A DNA stretch of 64,000 nt, taken from Okibacterium sp. HSC-33S16 (lineage in GTDB: Bacteria > Actinomycetota > Actinomycetes > Actinomycetales > Microbacteriaceae). Location: the NCBI RefSeq assembly GCF_024171565.1, contig NZ_JALJZZ010000002.1:310001-374000 (forward strand), written 5' to 3'. Shown here piece after piece: positions 43,884 to 52,074 of the stretch. Position numbers and translations under genes: made by a program. Numbering within the stretch: the stretch's first letter is position 1; every line of letters begins with the position of its first letter. Under the pieces are notes generated by a model that was not told the origin of the DNA, did no database searches, and saw only the letters and a list, made by a program, of their open reading frames with translations.

Positions 43884-43946
43884 TTCGCAGAACCGCCTCG
43901 CGTCCTGTACGATAGATCCTTGGCTGAACGGGCACCTCCCGTTCGG
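43884..43946 (+). promoter_or_regulatory. rpmB promoter and leader hairpin
   Basis: TTCGCA (43884-43889), 18 nt, TACGAT (43908-43913). The transcript would begin near 43920 and start with a hairpin GAACGGG-cacct-CCCGTTC (43926-43944) within a leader of about 128 nt. No Zur box is visible here. Confidence 0.45.
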
Positions 43947-44048
43947 ATCGCACAAACACTCCCCCTATTTCAGAATTCGGGTGGTTTGCGTGTGCCGACA
44001 AGAGATCTTGGGCAGGGCGAAAGTCCTGCGGTATTGAAGGAGAGAACC

Positions 44049-44285
44049 ATGGCAGCAACCTGCCAGGTGACTGGAGCCGTTCCCGGCTTCGGACACAACA
44101 TTTCGCACTCGCACCGACGCACCAAGCGTCGCTTCGACCCGAACGTGCAGAAGAAGACGTACTTCGTACCGTCGCTTCGCCGTAACGTTACGCTCACGCT
44201 GAGCGCCAAGGGCATCAAGGTTATCGATGCTCGCGGAATTGAGTCGGTCGTCAAGGACCTCCTGGCTCGTGGGGAGAAGATCTAA
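44049..44285 (+). CDS. rpmB: 50S ribosomal protein L28
   Basis: A 78-residue L28: [20 protein letters not shown], then [14 protein letters not shown] and [20 protein letters not shown]. Only one Cys, so it lacks the CxxC pairs of the zinc-binding type. GAAGGAGAG precedes the ATG. Its TAA overlaps the rpmG start by 1 nt. Confidence 0.95.
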   Translation: MAATCQVTGAVPGFGHNISHSHRRTKRRFDPNVQKKTYFVPSLRRNVTLTLSAKGIKVIDARGIESVVKDLLARGEKI

Positions 44286-44452
44286 TGGCAAAGACTCAGG
44301 ACGTTCGTCCGATCATCAAGCTTCGTTCGACGGCAGGCACTGGTTACACCTACGTGACCAAGAAGAACCGTCGCAACAACCCTGACCGTCTCGTGCTGAA
44401 GAAGTACGACCCCGTAGTGCGCAAGCACGTTGAATTCCGAGAGGAGCGCTAA
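44285..44452 (+). CDS. rpmG: 50S ribosomal protein L33, cysteine-free form
   Basis: A 55-residue L33 ([20 protein letters not shown], then [35 protein letters not shown]). The four Cys of the zinc form are missing. It lies between rpmB and rpsN with 1- and 3-nt junctions, so the three are one transcript. Confidence 0.95.
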   Translation: MAKTQDVRPIIKLRSTAGTGYTYVTKKNRRNNPDRLVLKKYDPVVRKHVEFREER

Positions 44453-44455
44453 GCC

Positions 44456-44761
44456 ATGGCTAAGAAGAGCATGATTGCGAAGAACAACCAGCGCAAAGTT
44501 ATCGTCGAGCGCTACGCTGCAAAGCGCCTCGAGCTGAAGAAGGCCCTCGTGGACCCGAACGGCACCGACGAGTCGCGTGAAGCCGCTCGTATCGGTCTTC
44601 AGAAGCTTCCCCGCAACGCTTCGCCGGTTCGCCTCCGCAACCGCGACGCTGTTGACGGACGCCCCCGCGGCCACCTCACAAAGTTCGGCATCTCGCGTGT
44701 CCGCTTCCGTGACATGGCGCACAAGGGTGAACTGCCCGGCATCACCAAGTCGAGCTGGTAA
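44456..44761 (+). CDS. rpsN: 30S ribosomal protein S14, long cysteine-free form
   Basis: A 101-residue S14 ([20 protein letters not shown], ...[20 protein letters not shown], ...[19 protein letters not shown]). The long form lacks the zinc-binding CxxC..CxxC of the short one. Last gene of rpmB-rpmG-rpsN. Confidence 0.96.
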   Translation: MAKKSMIAKNNQRKVIVERYAAKRLELKKALVDPNGTDESREAARIGLQKLPRNASPVRLRNRDAVDGRPRGHLTKFGISRVRFRDMAHKGELPGITKSSW

Positions 44762-44777
44762 GCACCAACGACATGAC

Positions 44778-44813
44778 ACAACGGGTGTCGACCTGAGGGT
44801 CGGCGCCCGTTGT
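44778..44813 (+). terminator. Intrinsic terminator after rpsN
   Basis: The stem acaacggg.../...cccgttgt, with cgacc/ggtcg inside and a TGAG loop; the tail is TTCGTT. Confidence 0.8.
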
Positions 44814-44921
44814 TTCGTTAACCCGAAATTGGCCAATGTGCAAGAGAAGCGCACGAAAAAGGTCAATTGACGGGAGCTGTCGTAAAGTCGGGTCCAATGT
44901 CGGACTACGTCGGGAGCTACC

Positions 44922-45680
44922 CTGAACGCACACAACTCGGCTCTTCGGAGCCTCAATGACTTCCGCGCTGTGCTCTTTGACCTCGACGGGGTGCTGACGC
45001 CGACGGCAGACCTCCACCGCTATGCGTGGCAATCGATGTTCACCGAAGTCTTCGCTGAGAAAGGCGTCACCCGTCCCTACACCGACGATGACTACTTCGA
45101 GCATCTCGATGGCAAGCGCCGATACGACGGCGTCGCGAGCATGCTCGCCTCTCGCGGCATCGTTCTCCCGCTCGGTCTTCCGACCGACCCGCCTACCGCC
45201 GACACGATTTCCGGAATCGGCAACCGCAAGAACGTGTATTTCGAACGCGCGCTGACAGAGCTCGGCATGCACCCGTACCCCGGCTCCCGGCTTCTCGTCG
45301 ACGAGCTCTTCGAGAAGCGGATGCCAATGGGCGTCGTATCCAGTTCCAATAACGCCCGGTGGGTACTCACCGCCGCAGGCCTCATCGATCTCTTCCCTAT
45401 CATTGTCGACGGCGTTGTTGCTGCGCGGGAATCACTTGCCAGCAAACCGGCCCCAGACATGTTCCTTTTTGGAGCTGCACAACTGAACCTGCCAGCCGCT
45501 CAGGTCGTGGTGTTCGAAGACGCAATTTCGGGCGTTGCCGCGGCGCGAGCTGGCAATTTCGGCCTCGTCGTTGGCGTTGATCGCGGTGCCGGTCACGATG
45601 CACTGCGTGATGCCGGTGCTGACGTGGTCATCGACGACCTCGCTGACTATGCCTCCGCGACCTCCGAGCGCCGCCACTAA
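44922..45680 (+). CDS. HAD-family beta-phosphoglucomutase
   Basis: A HAD hydrolase-fold enzyme of the beta-phosphoglucomutase type, converting beta-glucose-1-phosphate to glucose-6-phosphate. DLDGVL (nucleophile and acid Asp) near the N-terminus, the SSSNNA Ser of motif II, and VVVFEDAISGVAAARAG (motif IV Asp) are visible. The downstream neighbour is a GH65 phosphorylase that makes beta-G1P, a classical partnership. No ATG, GTG or TTG precedes the DLDG core except GTG at 44970, which would cut into the first strand; CTG at 44922, with GGGAG 5 nt upstream, is my preferred start. Confidence 0.82.
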   Translation: MNAHNSALRSLNDFRAVLFDLDGVLTPTADLHRYAWQSMFTEVFAEKGVTRPYTDDDYFEHLDGKRRYDGVASMLASRGIVLPLGLPTDPPTADTISGIGNRKNVYFERALTELGMHPYPGSRLLVDELFEKRMPMGVVSSSNNARWVLTAAGLIDLFPIIVDGVVAARESLASKPAPDMFLFGAAQLNLPAAQVVVFEDAISGVAAARAGNFGLVVGVDRGAGHDALRDAGADVVIDDLADYASATSERRH

Positions 45681-45730
45681 CCCACCACAACTCACCCGAC
45701 CCCGCCCATCTCCGAGAGAGCAGCCTGCCC

Positions 45731-48178
45731 ATGAACCGTGACCGCTTTCCCGTTGATCCGTGGCGACTCATCGAGACGGAATACGATGCCGAGACCCTCG
45801 GGCTTACCGAATCGCTCTTCGCGGTGGGCAACGGCTACCTCGGCATGCGGGGAAACGCAGTCGAGGGGCGAACGGCCCACGAGCACGGCACCTACATCAA
45901 CGGACTCCACGAGACGTGGAAGATCCATCACGCCGAAGCGGCATACGGGTTCGCCGAAGTGGGCCAGATCATGGTCAATGCGCCCGACAGTAAGGTTATG
46001 CGTCTCTACGTCGACGATGAGCCGCTTGCGCTCGACGAAGCAGACCTGCTGAGTTATGAACGCACCCTCGACTTCCGTGACGGAGTGTTGCGTCGAGACC
46101 TGCTCTGGCTAACCCCGTCCGGCAAGCGGGTACAGGTCAGCGCAACGCGGATGGTCTCCTTTCCTGAGCGGCACCTCGCCGTGTTGACCCTCGAAGTGAC
46201 GCTGCTGGACGCTGACGCACCGCTCACCATCTCGTGCCAGATGCTCAACCGTCAGGATGGCGAAGACGAGTATGACGGCGTCGACTCCGGTGGCGACTCG
46301 AACGACCCTCGCAGCGGAAACACCGTCTCTGAGCGGGTATTCGAGCCGCAGGAGTATGGCCAGGATGGCGACCGAAGCCTGTTGAGCTACCGGGTCGCGA
46401 ACTCGGAGATGACTCTCGCCCTCGCGGCCGACCATTTCATCGACACCCACAACGATTATTCTGTCGACCGGTATATCGACGGCGATATCGCCAAGAACGT
46501 CTACGCCGTCGACGCGCGCAAGGGCGACCCGGTCAAGATCACCAAGGTCGTCACCTACCACAGCTCGCGGAGTACTCCCACGCGTGAACTGATCGACCGG
46601 TGCCGTCGAACGCTCAACCGAATTCAATCGGCGGGGGTATCGGCGCAATACTCCCGACAGAAGGAATGGCTGGCCGAGTTTTGGGAACGCTCGGACGTCC
46701 AGATCCCCGGATACGACGACGTGCAGCAGGCCGTGCGGTGGAATCTTTTCCACTTGGCACAGGCAGCCGCGCGTGCAGACGGGCTCGGTGTCCCGGCCAA
46801 AGGTGTGACCGGGAACGGGTACAGCGGACACTACTTCTGGGACACCGAGATCTACGTGGTCCCGTTCTTGTCCTATACGAGTCCACTGTGGGCGCGAAAC
46901 GCTCTGCGCATTCGCGAGCGGATGCTGCCGGCAGCTCGTGACCGTGCACGCAAGCTCAACGAAGCTGGCGCCTTGTTCCCGTGGCGCACGATTAACGGTG
47001 AGGAGGCGTCCGCCTACTACGCCGCAGGGACCGCGCAGTACCACATCAACGCAGACGTGACCTATGCCCTCGCGAAGTACATCGACGCGACCGCCGATGT
47101 CGACTTCCTCAGCTTCGGCGCCATCGACATCGCTGTTGAGACAGCGCGAATGTGGACCACCCTCGGGTTCTGGCGCTCGAACGGTGATGATCGCTTCGAG
47201 ATTCACGGGGTCACCGGTCCGGACGAGTACACGACGGTCGTCAACAACAACCTGTACACAAACGTGATGGCGCGCTTCAATCTTCGATACGCCATCGAAG
47301 CCCTGAAAACGCTCGAGCGCGAGCGGCCGGACGCCTACGGCCGCGCGGTGCAACGCCTGGCTCTCGACGAGGCTGAAATCGTCGAATGGGAGCGCGTGGC
47401 GGCGGCGATGACCATTCCCTACTCGGAGTCGCTGCAGATTCATCCGCAGGACTCGCAATTCCTTCAGCGCGAAGTGTGGGACCTTGAGGCGACCCCTGAG
47501 GACCGCAAGCCGCTCATGCTGCACTTCCACCCGCTCGTGATCTACCGGTTCCAGGTGCTCAAGCAAGCCGACGTGGTTCTTGCGCTGTTCCTTCAGGGCG
47601 ATCAGTTCACCCCGGAGGAGAAGCTCGCCGACTTCGATTACTACGATCCGCTGACGACCAGTGACTCGAGTCTGTCCAAGATCGTTCAATCCATCATCGC
47701 TGCCGAAGTGGGCTATCAGGACCTTGCCCTCGACTACTTCCTCGACACCGCATTTGTGGATTTGGAGGATCGTCACGGCAACACCTCCGACGGAGTCCAT
47801 GTTGCGGCCGCAGGCGGAGTGTGGAATTCTCTCGTCTCCGGCTTCGGCGGTATGCGCGACTACAGCGGCAGGCTCACCTTCGATCCCCGCCTTCCACGGC
47901 AGTGGCCGGAGCTTCGGTATCGCCTGACCTGGCGCGCCACCCGAATGCTGGTATCCCTCACGACCGACTCGATGCACGTTTCGGTGCTCGAAGGGGACAC
48001 ACCGGTCGAGTTCACGGTGCGCGGCCAGTTATTCGAGGTTTCACTCGGCAATGATGTGACGGTACCGCTCGGCGATCAGGGCCCGACGCGCGGCGACGCG
48101 CCCGTCCAAAAGCGACGCAATCGGCGTGACGACGGCAGCATCATGGTGCCCGCTGCGGCGCAGTTCGCCGACAGCTAG
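45731..48178 (+). CDS. GH65 disaccharide phosphorylase (trehalose/maltose/kojibiose type)
   Basis: An 815-residue glycoside hydrolase family 65 enzyme, an inverting phosphorylase of the (alpha/alpha)6 fold. Residues 1-300 form the N-terminal super-sandwich domain (ETLGLTESLFAVGNGYLGMR); the catalytic domain has GHYFWDTEIYVVPFL and the general-acid Glu in IHGVTGPDEYT (near 498), then YSESLQIHPQD. It releases beta-G1P for the upstream mutase. Trehalose, maltose, kojibiose and other substrates all occur in GH65. ATG start, 50 bp after the mutase, likely an operon. Confidence 0.87.
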   Translation: MNRDRFPVDPWRLIETEYDAETLGLTESLFAVGNGYLGMRGNAVEGRTAHEHGTYINGLHETWKIHHAEAAYGFAEVGQIMVNAPDSKVMRLYVDDEPLALDEADLLSYERTLDFRDGVLRRDLLWLTPSGKRVQVSATRMVSFPERHLAVLTLEVTLLDADAPLTISCQMLNRQDGEDEYDGVDSGGDSNDPRSGNTVSERVFEPQEYGQDGDRSLLSYRVANSEMTLALAADHFIDTHNDYSVDRYIDGDIAKNVYAVDARKGDPVKITKVVTYHSSRSTPTRELIDRCRRTLNRIQSAGVSAQYSRQKEWLAEFWERSDVQIPGYDDVQQAVRWNLFHLAQAAARADGLGVPAKGVTGNGYSGHYFWDTEIYVVPFLSYTSPLWARNALRIRERMLPAARDRARKLNEAGALFPWRTINGEEASAYYAAGTAQYHINADVTYALAKYIDATADVDFLSFGAIDIAVETARMWTTLGFWRSNGDDRFEIHGVTGPDEYTTVVNNNLYTNVMARFNLRYAIEALKTLERERPDAYGRAVQRLALDEAEIVEWERVAAAMTIPYSESLQIHPQDSQFLQREVWDLEATPEDRKPLMLHFHPLVIYRFQVLKQADVVLALFLQGDQFTPEEKLADFDYYDPLTTSDSSLSKIVQSIIAAEVGYQDLALDYFLDTAFVDLEDRHGNTSDGVHVAAAGGVWNSLVSGFGGMRDYSGRLTFDPRLPRQWPELRYRLTWRATRMLVSLTTDSMHVSVLEGDTPVEFTVRGQLFEVSLGNDVTVPLGDQGPTRGDAPVQKRRNRRDDGSIMVPAAAQFADS

Positions 48179-48353
48179 TTCACCGTCGTGCGGTTCGCGG
48201 TACCTCCGGCGAGTTCTCGCGGAATTCCGCGGGTTTTCGCTGACAGCGTCAATTTGGTCGATTTTGGTGGTGTCAGAGTGACGGATGCTGTGACACGCCG
48301 CAGAAAAATGACGCACACGTCCCGGATTTCCGCGAAAACATGCGGAACTCTGA

Positions 48354-48359
48354 TACATT
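48354..48359 (+). promoter_or_regulatory. -10 box of the HU gene
   Basis: TACATT preceded by TG (TGA-TACATT, extended -10). The leader of about 87 nt carries GAGGAGG before the ATG at 48453. The whole 48179-48452 gap holds only this promoter. Confidence 0.4.
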
Positions 48360-48452
48360 CGAGGCGGTCAGACAGACCGGCCGCGGGTGATTATCTGCTC
48401 GCGGACAGTTATAAACAGGCTGTAGAAAGCAAAGTCCGAGGAGGACAACTCA

Positions 48453-48740
48453 ATGGCTGATAAGTCGCTTAACAAGACCGAGCTCGTTGCAAAGATCGCA
48501 GCTGAGACGAACCAGAGCCAGGCCACCGTTGGCGGCGTCCTCGACTCGCTGTTCGGCGTTCTCGCTGACTCCGTCAGCAACGACGTCAAGGTCACCATCC
48601 CGGGCTGGCTCGCCGTCGAGCGCACCGCTCGTGCCGCACGCACGGGCCGCAACCCGCAGACCGGTGCTGAGATCCAGATTCCTGCTGGCCACTCGGTCAA
48701 GGTTTCCGCTGGTTCGAAGCTGAAAGCTGCTGCAAAGTAG
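48453..48740 (+). CDS. HU family DNA-binding protein
   Basis: A 95-residue HU: LNKTELVAKIAAETNQSQAT, then FGVLADSVSNDVKVTIPGWL and the GRNPQTGAEIQIPAG arm that bends DNA. No long Lys/Ala tail as in mycobacterial HupB. GAGGAGG lies 8 nt before the ATG. Confidence 0.94.
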   Translation: MADKSLNKTELVAKIAAETNQSQATVGGVLDSLFGVLADSVSNDVKVTIPGWLAVERTARAARTGRNPQTGAEIQIPAGHSVKVSAGSKLKAAAK

Positions 48741-48754
48741 TCTCTCTCGCTTTT

Positions 48755-48788
48755 CAGAGGGGATGCCGCACACGCGGCATCCCCTCTG
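48755..48788 (+). terminator. Intrinsic terminator after the HU gene
   Basis: The arms cagaggggatgccgc / gcggcatcccctctg form 15 bp with a 4-nt loop. Confidence 0.8.
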
Positions 48789-48839
48789 TGGGTTAAGGGA
48801 CGACTTCTGGCTCCGACCGAGCGCACAGGTGCGGCATCG

Positions 48840-48845
48840 TAGGCT
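48840..48845 (+). promoter_or_regulatory. -10 box of the leaderless copD-ctaG gene
   Basis: TAGGCT is followed by 6 nt and the GTG at 48852. Confidence 0.5.
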
Positions 48846-48851
48846 TGAGGG

Positions 48852-50825
48852 GTGTCTCGAGTAACCCGAATTGCTGGGCCAGCCGCCCTTCTGGCCGCGG
48901 CTTTCGTTGTGCTGTTGATCGGGTTGTCCTACGGCGGGGGAGCGGTCGAACGTCCGATCGGTGACCCGGGTCCTGTCGTCCGGTTCGGCCTGCCGATCGC
49001 GAAGATGCTCGTGAACATCGGCGCCGCCATGACGCTCGGGCCGATCCTGCTCGCTCTCTTCGCACTCTCGGCGAAAAGGGACGAGTACCACCGAGCGCTG
49101 GACATCGCGGCCGGTGGGGCAGCGCTTTACGCCGTGGCATCCGGCATCACCGGATTTTTCACCTTCCTGAACGTCACAGGAACCGCGATCACGTTCGATG
49201 ACCAATTCGGGTCGAAGCTCGGCATGTTCTTCACCGAAGTCGAACTCGGACAGGCATGGCTTGCCACAACGCTCATCGCCGCAACCCTCACCGTTTTGTG
49301 CTTTGCCGTGCGCGGACAGACCCTGATGGTGTTCGTGGGAGTGTTCGCGCTCATCTCACTCGTGCCGATGGCGCAGCAGGGGCACGCGGCCGGTTCAGCC
49401 GGGCACAACGCCGCCGTCAACGCCCTCGGTCTTCACCTGCTGTTCGCTGCCGTCTGGCTGGGCGGACTCCTCACCATTGTGCTGATGCGCAACGTGCTCG
49501 AGGGCGACCGCATCGTCCCGGTGATGAAGCGGTACTCGACAATCGCATTGATCGCCTTCATCGTCGTTGCGATCTCCGGATATGCCAGCGCCGAGCTGCG
49601 GATCGGCTCGCTCGACCGGTTGCTCACGCCGTACGGGGTGCTCGTCATCGGCAAGGTGGCCGCGCTCGTGGTGCTTGGCATTTTCGGTGCGATGCACCGC
49701 ACCTGGCTGATCGGGCGGATGGCAACGGCCGCCAAAACCATTGGCTCCTATTTTTGGTGGATTATCGTCGCGGAGCTTGCCTTCATGGGCGTCGCCTCCG
49801 GCCTCGCATCGGCGCTCGCGCGCACTGCGACGCCGATTCCCGAGGAACTCGGTGGCTCACCGACTGCCGCTGAACTGCTCACCGGTGAACCGCTCCCGCC
49901 TGAGCTCACGTTCAGCCGCTACTTCACCGTCTGGGACGTCGACCTCATTTGGTTGCTTCTCTGCGGCTTCGGCATCTTCTTCTACCTGGCCGGTGTGCGT
50001 CGCCTCCGTCGCCGCGGCGACACATGGCCGGTGCTGCGCACCGTGTCCTGGGTTCTCGGCCTGCTCGTTCTGTTCTACCTGACCAACGGTGGAGTCGCCG
50101 CCTATCAGGACTACCTCTTCAGCGTGCACATGCTCGGCCACATGGGGCTCACGATGCTCGTCCCGGTGCTGCTGGTGCCGGGCGCTCCAGTGACTCTTGC
50201 CATGCGCGCCATCGCCAACCGCACCGACGGGTCGCGCGGTGCCCGTGAGTGGATCCTGCTCGCCGTCCACTCGAAGTACGCCGGCTTCATCGCCCACCCC
50301 ATTGTGGCCGCCGTGCTCTTCGTCGGCTCGCTCTGGGTGTTCTACTATTCGCCGCTGTTCCGCTGGGCAACGGTCGACCACATTGGGCACGAGTGGATGA
50401 TCGTGCACTTCGTGCTCACCGGATATCTGTTCGTCCAGTCGCTCATCGGGATCGACCCGGTCCCGGTGCGGCTGGGCTACCCGATGCGCCTGTTGCTCCT
50501 GCTCGCCACCATGGCTGCCCACGCCTTCTTCGGGTTGTCGATCATGTCTAACGTCGGGCTCATGCTTCCCGACTGGTTTGGCGCGATGGGCCGCACTTGG
50601 GGAGCTCCGCCGCTCGTCGATCAGCAAAACGGTGGTGGCATCGCCTGGAGCATCGGCGAACTGCCGACCATCGCGCTGGCGATTACGGTGGCCATCCAGT
50701 GGAGTCGGAGCGACGCGAAAGACGCCAAACGGCTTGACCGAAACGCCGACCGCACTGACGATGCCGAACTCAAGGAGTACAACGAGCGGCTGGCGAAACT
50801 CGCCAAGTCCGACTCGGTGTCTTAA
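48852..50825 (+). CDS. CopD-CtaG fusion: copper import and cytochrome oxidase assembly protein
   Basis: A 657-residue membrane protein. The N-terminal half (about 1-330) has 8 helices of the CopD copper-resistance family (QQGHAAGSAGHNAAVNALGL, then HLLFAAVWLGGLLTIVLMRN); the second half (about 340-640) matches the Caa3-type CtaG assembly factor (FSVHMLGHMGLTMLVPVLLV, then AHAFFGLSIMSNVGLMLPDW). This pairing is common in actinobacteria and is thought to route copper to cytochrome oxidase. GTG start, leaderless. Its stop is 3 bp from the convergent gene. Confidence 0.88.
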   Translation: MSRVTRIAGPAALLAAAFVVLLIGLSYGGGAVERPIGDPGPVVRFGLPIAKMLVNIGAAMTLGPILLALFALSAKRDEYHRALDIAAGGAALYAVASGITGFFTFLNVTGTAITFDDQFGSKLGMFFTEVELGQAWLATTLIAATLTVLCFAVRGQTLMVFVGVFALISLVPMAQQGHAAGSAGHNAAVNALGLHLLFAAVWLGGLLTIVLMRNVLEGDRIVPVMKRYSTIALIAFIVVAISGYASAELRIGSLDRLLTPYGVLVIGKVAALVVLGIFGAMHRTWLIGRMATAAKTIGSYFWWIIVAELAFMGVASGLASALARTATPIPEELGGSPTAAELLTGEPLPPELTFSRYFTVWDVDLIWLLLCGFGIFFYLAGVRRLRRRGDTWPVLRTVSWVLGLLVLFYLTNGGVAAYQDYLFSVHMLGHMGLTMLVPVLLVPGAPVTLAMRAIANRTDGSRGAREWILLAVHSKYAGFIAHPIVAAVLFVGSLWVFYYSPLFRWATVDHIGHEWMIVHFVLTGYLFVQSLIGIDPVPVRLGYPMRLLLLLATMAAHAFFGLSIMSNVGLMLPDWFGAMGRTWGAPPLVDQQNGGGIAWSIGELPTIALAITVAIQWSRSDAKDAKRLDRNADRTDDAELKEYNERLAKLAKSDSVS

Positions 50826-50828
50826 GGC

Positions 50829-51950
50829 CTACGAGGTTGGTTCGCCGGTCACCGTTGCCTGGACGCTGCCGTCAGACAGCAGATAGACGTGGCCGGTCAT
50901 TGAGAAGTCAACATCATCGTCGTAGTGCGTGATCGAACCGTCGAAGAGAGATTGCACATCGACTTCGATGTTGGCGCTTCCCGTTGTCGTTGGGATGACC
51001 CATGACTCTGAACCGGCCTCGAGGGTGATCTCGGGGTAGTCGTCCATCGACCAGGCGGGATCGCCGTCAACCCGGTCATCAATCACGATGCCGAACGGGC
51101 ATCCGGTTGGCTGGAGAACGACCTGCTCGGCGCACGTGTCGAGCTGTTTATTCACGGCCTCCTGCACGCCGTCAACGAACGTGTCGGTCGGCTCGGCGGC
51201 GACGGATGCTTCGTGCACGGTGGCCGGAACGTCAACGAGCACTTTCTCTTCGTCTGACTGCAGGTATTCGGTGGACGTCTCCACGGTGTATCGACCGGGT
51301 GTGAACACCTGCAGGTTGACGATGTTGTCGAACGCGGGCTTCTGCTCGGCAGGGGCGACCGCGCGGGTGTCCACGTCGAAGTCGTTGACGGTGAACGCTG
51401 TCGTGTGCTCGACGGACAGGTTGAGCACGGCAAGCGGGCTCACCTCGAAGGTCCACGTCGGTATGAGCGGGAACCGGGTTCCGAGTGGTGCAACCACGAA
51501 CGTGGACTCGCCGTAGACGCCGTCGGCCTCGTAGGAGAAGGTCACCTCGTGCACGCCGTCGCCCACGTTCTCGTCGGCTACTTCGCTGATGTCGGTGAGG
51601 TTGGAGAGGGCGGCACCACGGAGCAACGCGTCTGAGCTGGCCTCGGGGAGCCCCGCAGCTTTGAGCTGGTTCGTGGTGAGCTTCACACCCGGCAGGGCGA
51701 GCGCGGCAGGAGCGTCCTGTGACGCCAATTCTGAGAGGTAGGTGCGCACGAGCGAACCGGGGCCGTACACGTCGCGGTTCAGGGCGCCGATCGTTGCGAG
51801 TACCGCTCCGAGCAGCAGAACGAACACGAGGGCCCAGGTGATCAGAACGCGTGATTTTTGGCTGAGCGGTGTTCGCTGCGCCGGGGCGTGAGCCTGAGCA
51901 GGAACGCCCGGCTGCGGGTACGACTCGTGCGGGGCTTGGACCTGACTCAC
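50829..51950 (-). CDS. Membrane-anchored extracytoplasmic protein of unknown function
   Basis: A 373-residue protein: Pro/Ala-rich cytoplasmic tail (SYPQPGVPAQAHAPAQRTPL), one transmembrane helix (VLITWALVFVLLLGAVLATI, about 35-55) and an exported region of about 300 residues with beta patterns and two Cys (DTCAEQVVLQPTGCPFG) that may pair. No catalytic motif recognised. Convergent with copD-ctaG, and it begins near the promoter of the helicase gene. Confidence 0.65.
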   Translation of the reverse strand: MSQVQAPHESYPQPGVPAQAHAPAQRTPLSQKSRVLITWALVFVLLLGAVLATIGALNRDVYGPGSLVRTYLSELASQDAPAALALPGVKLTTNQLKAAGLPEASSDALLRGAALSNLTDISEVADENVGDGVHEVTFSYEADGVYGESTFVVAPLGTRFPLIPTWTFEVSPLAVLNLSVEHTTAFTVNDFDVDTRAVAPAEQKPAFDNIVNLQVFTPGRYTVETSTEYLQSDEEKVLVDVPATVHEASVAAEPTDTFVDGVQEAVNKQLDTCAEQVVLQPTGCPFGIVIDDRVDGDPAWSMDDYPEITLEAGSESWVIPTTTGSANIEVDVQSLFDGSITHYDDDVDFSMTGHVYLLSDGSVQATVTGEPTS

Positions 51951-52037
51951 CCCGCTATCCTATGCGGAAGGTGCGGAGCTCGGTTCGAAGCGGAATGCTC
52001 ACAACCGCCGTGTGCGATATCGACGTGCCACGGCGCA

Positions 52038-52043
52038 TACGAT
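52038..52043 (+). promoter_or_regulatory. -10 box of the helicase gene
   Basis: TACGAT. A start near 52050 would give a short leader with AGGAG (52057-52061) ahead of the GTG at 52075. Confidence 0.4.
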
Positions 52044-52074
52044 GAATATGCACGAAACAGGAGTGAAGGCATCC

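Noticed and set aside
45731-48178. Long open frame on the minus strand (46109-47977) opposite the GH65 gene
   Set aside because: An antisense artefact of the high-GC gene; no start signal, and the plus-strand frame carries the GH65 motifs.
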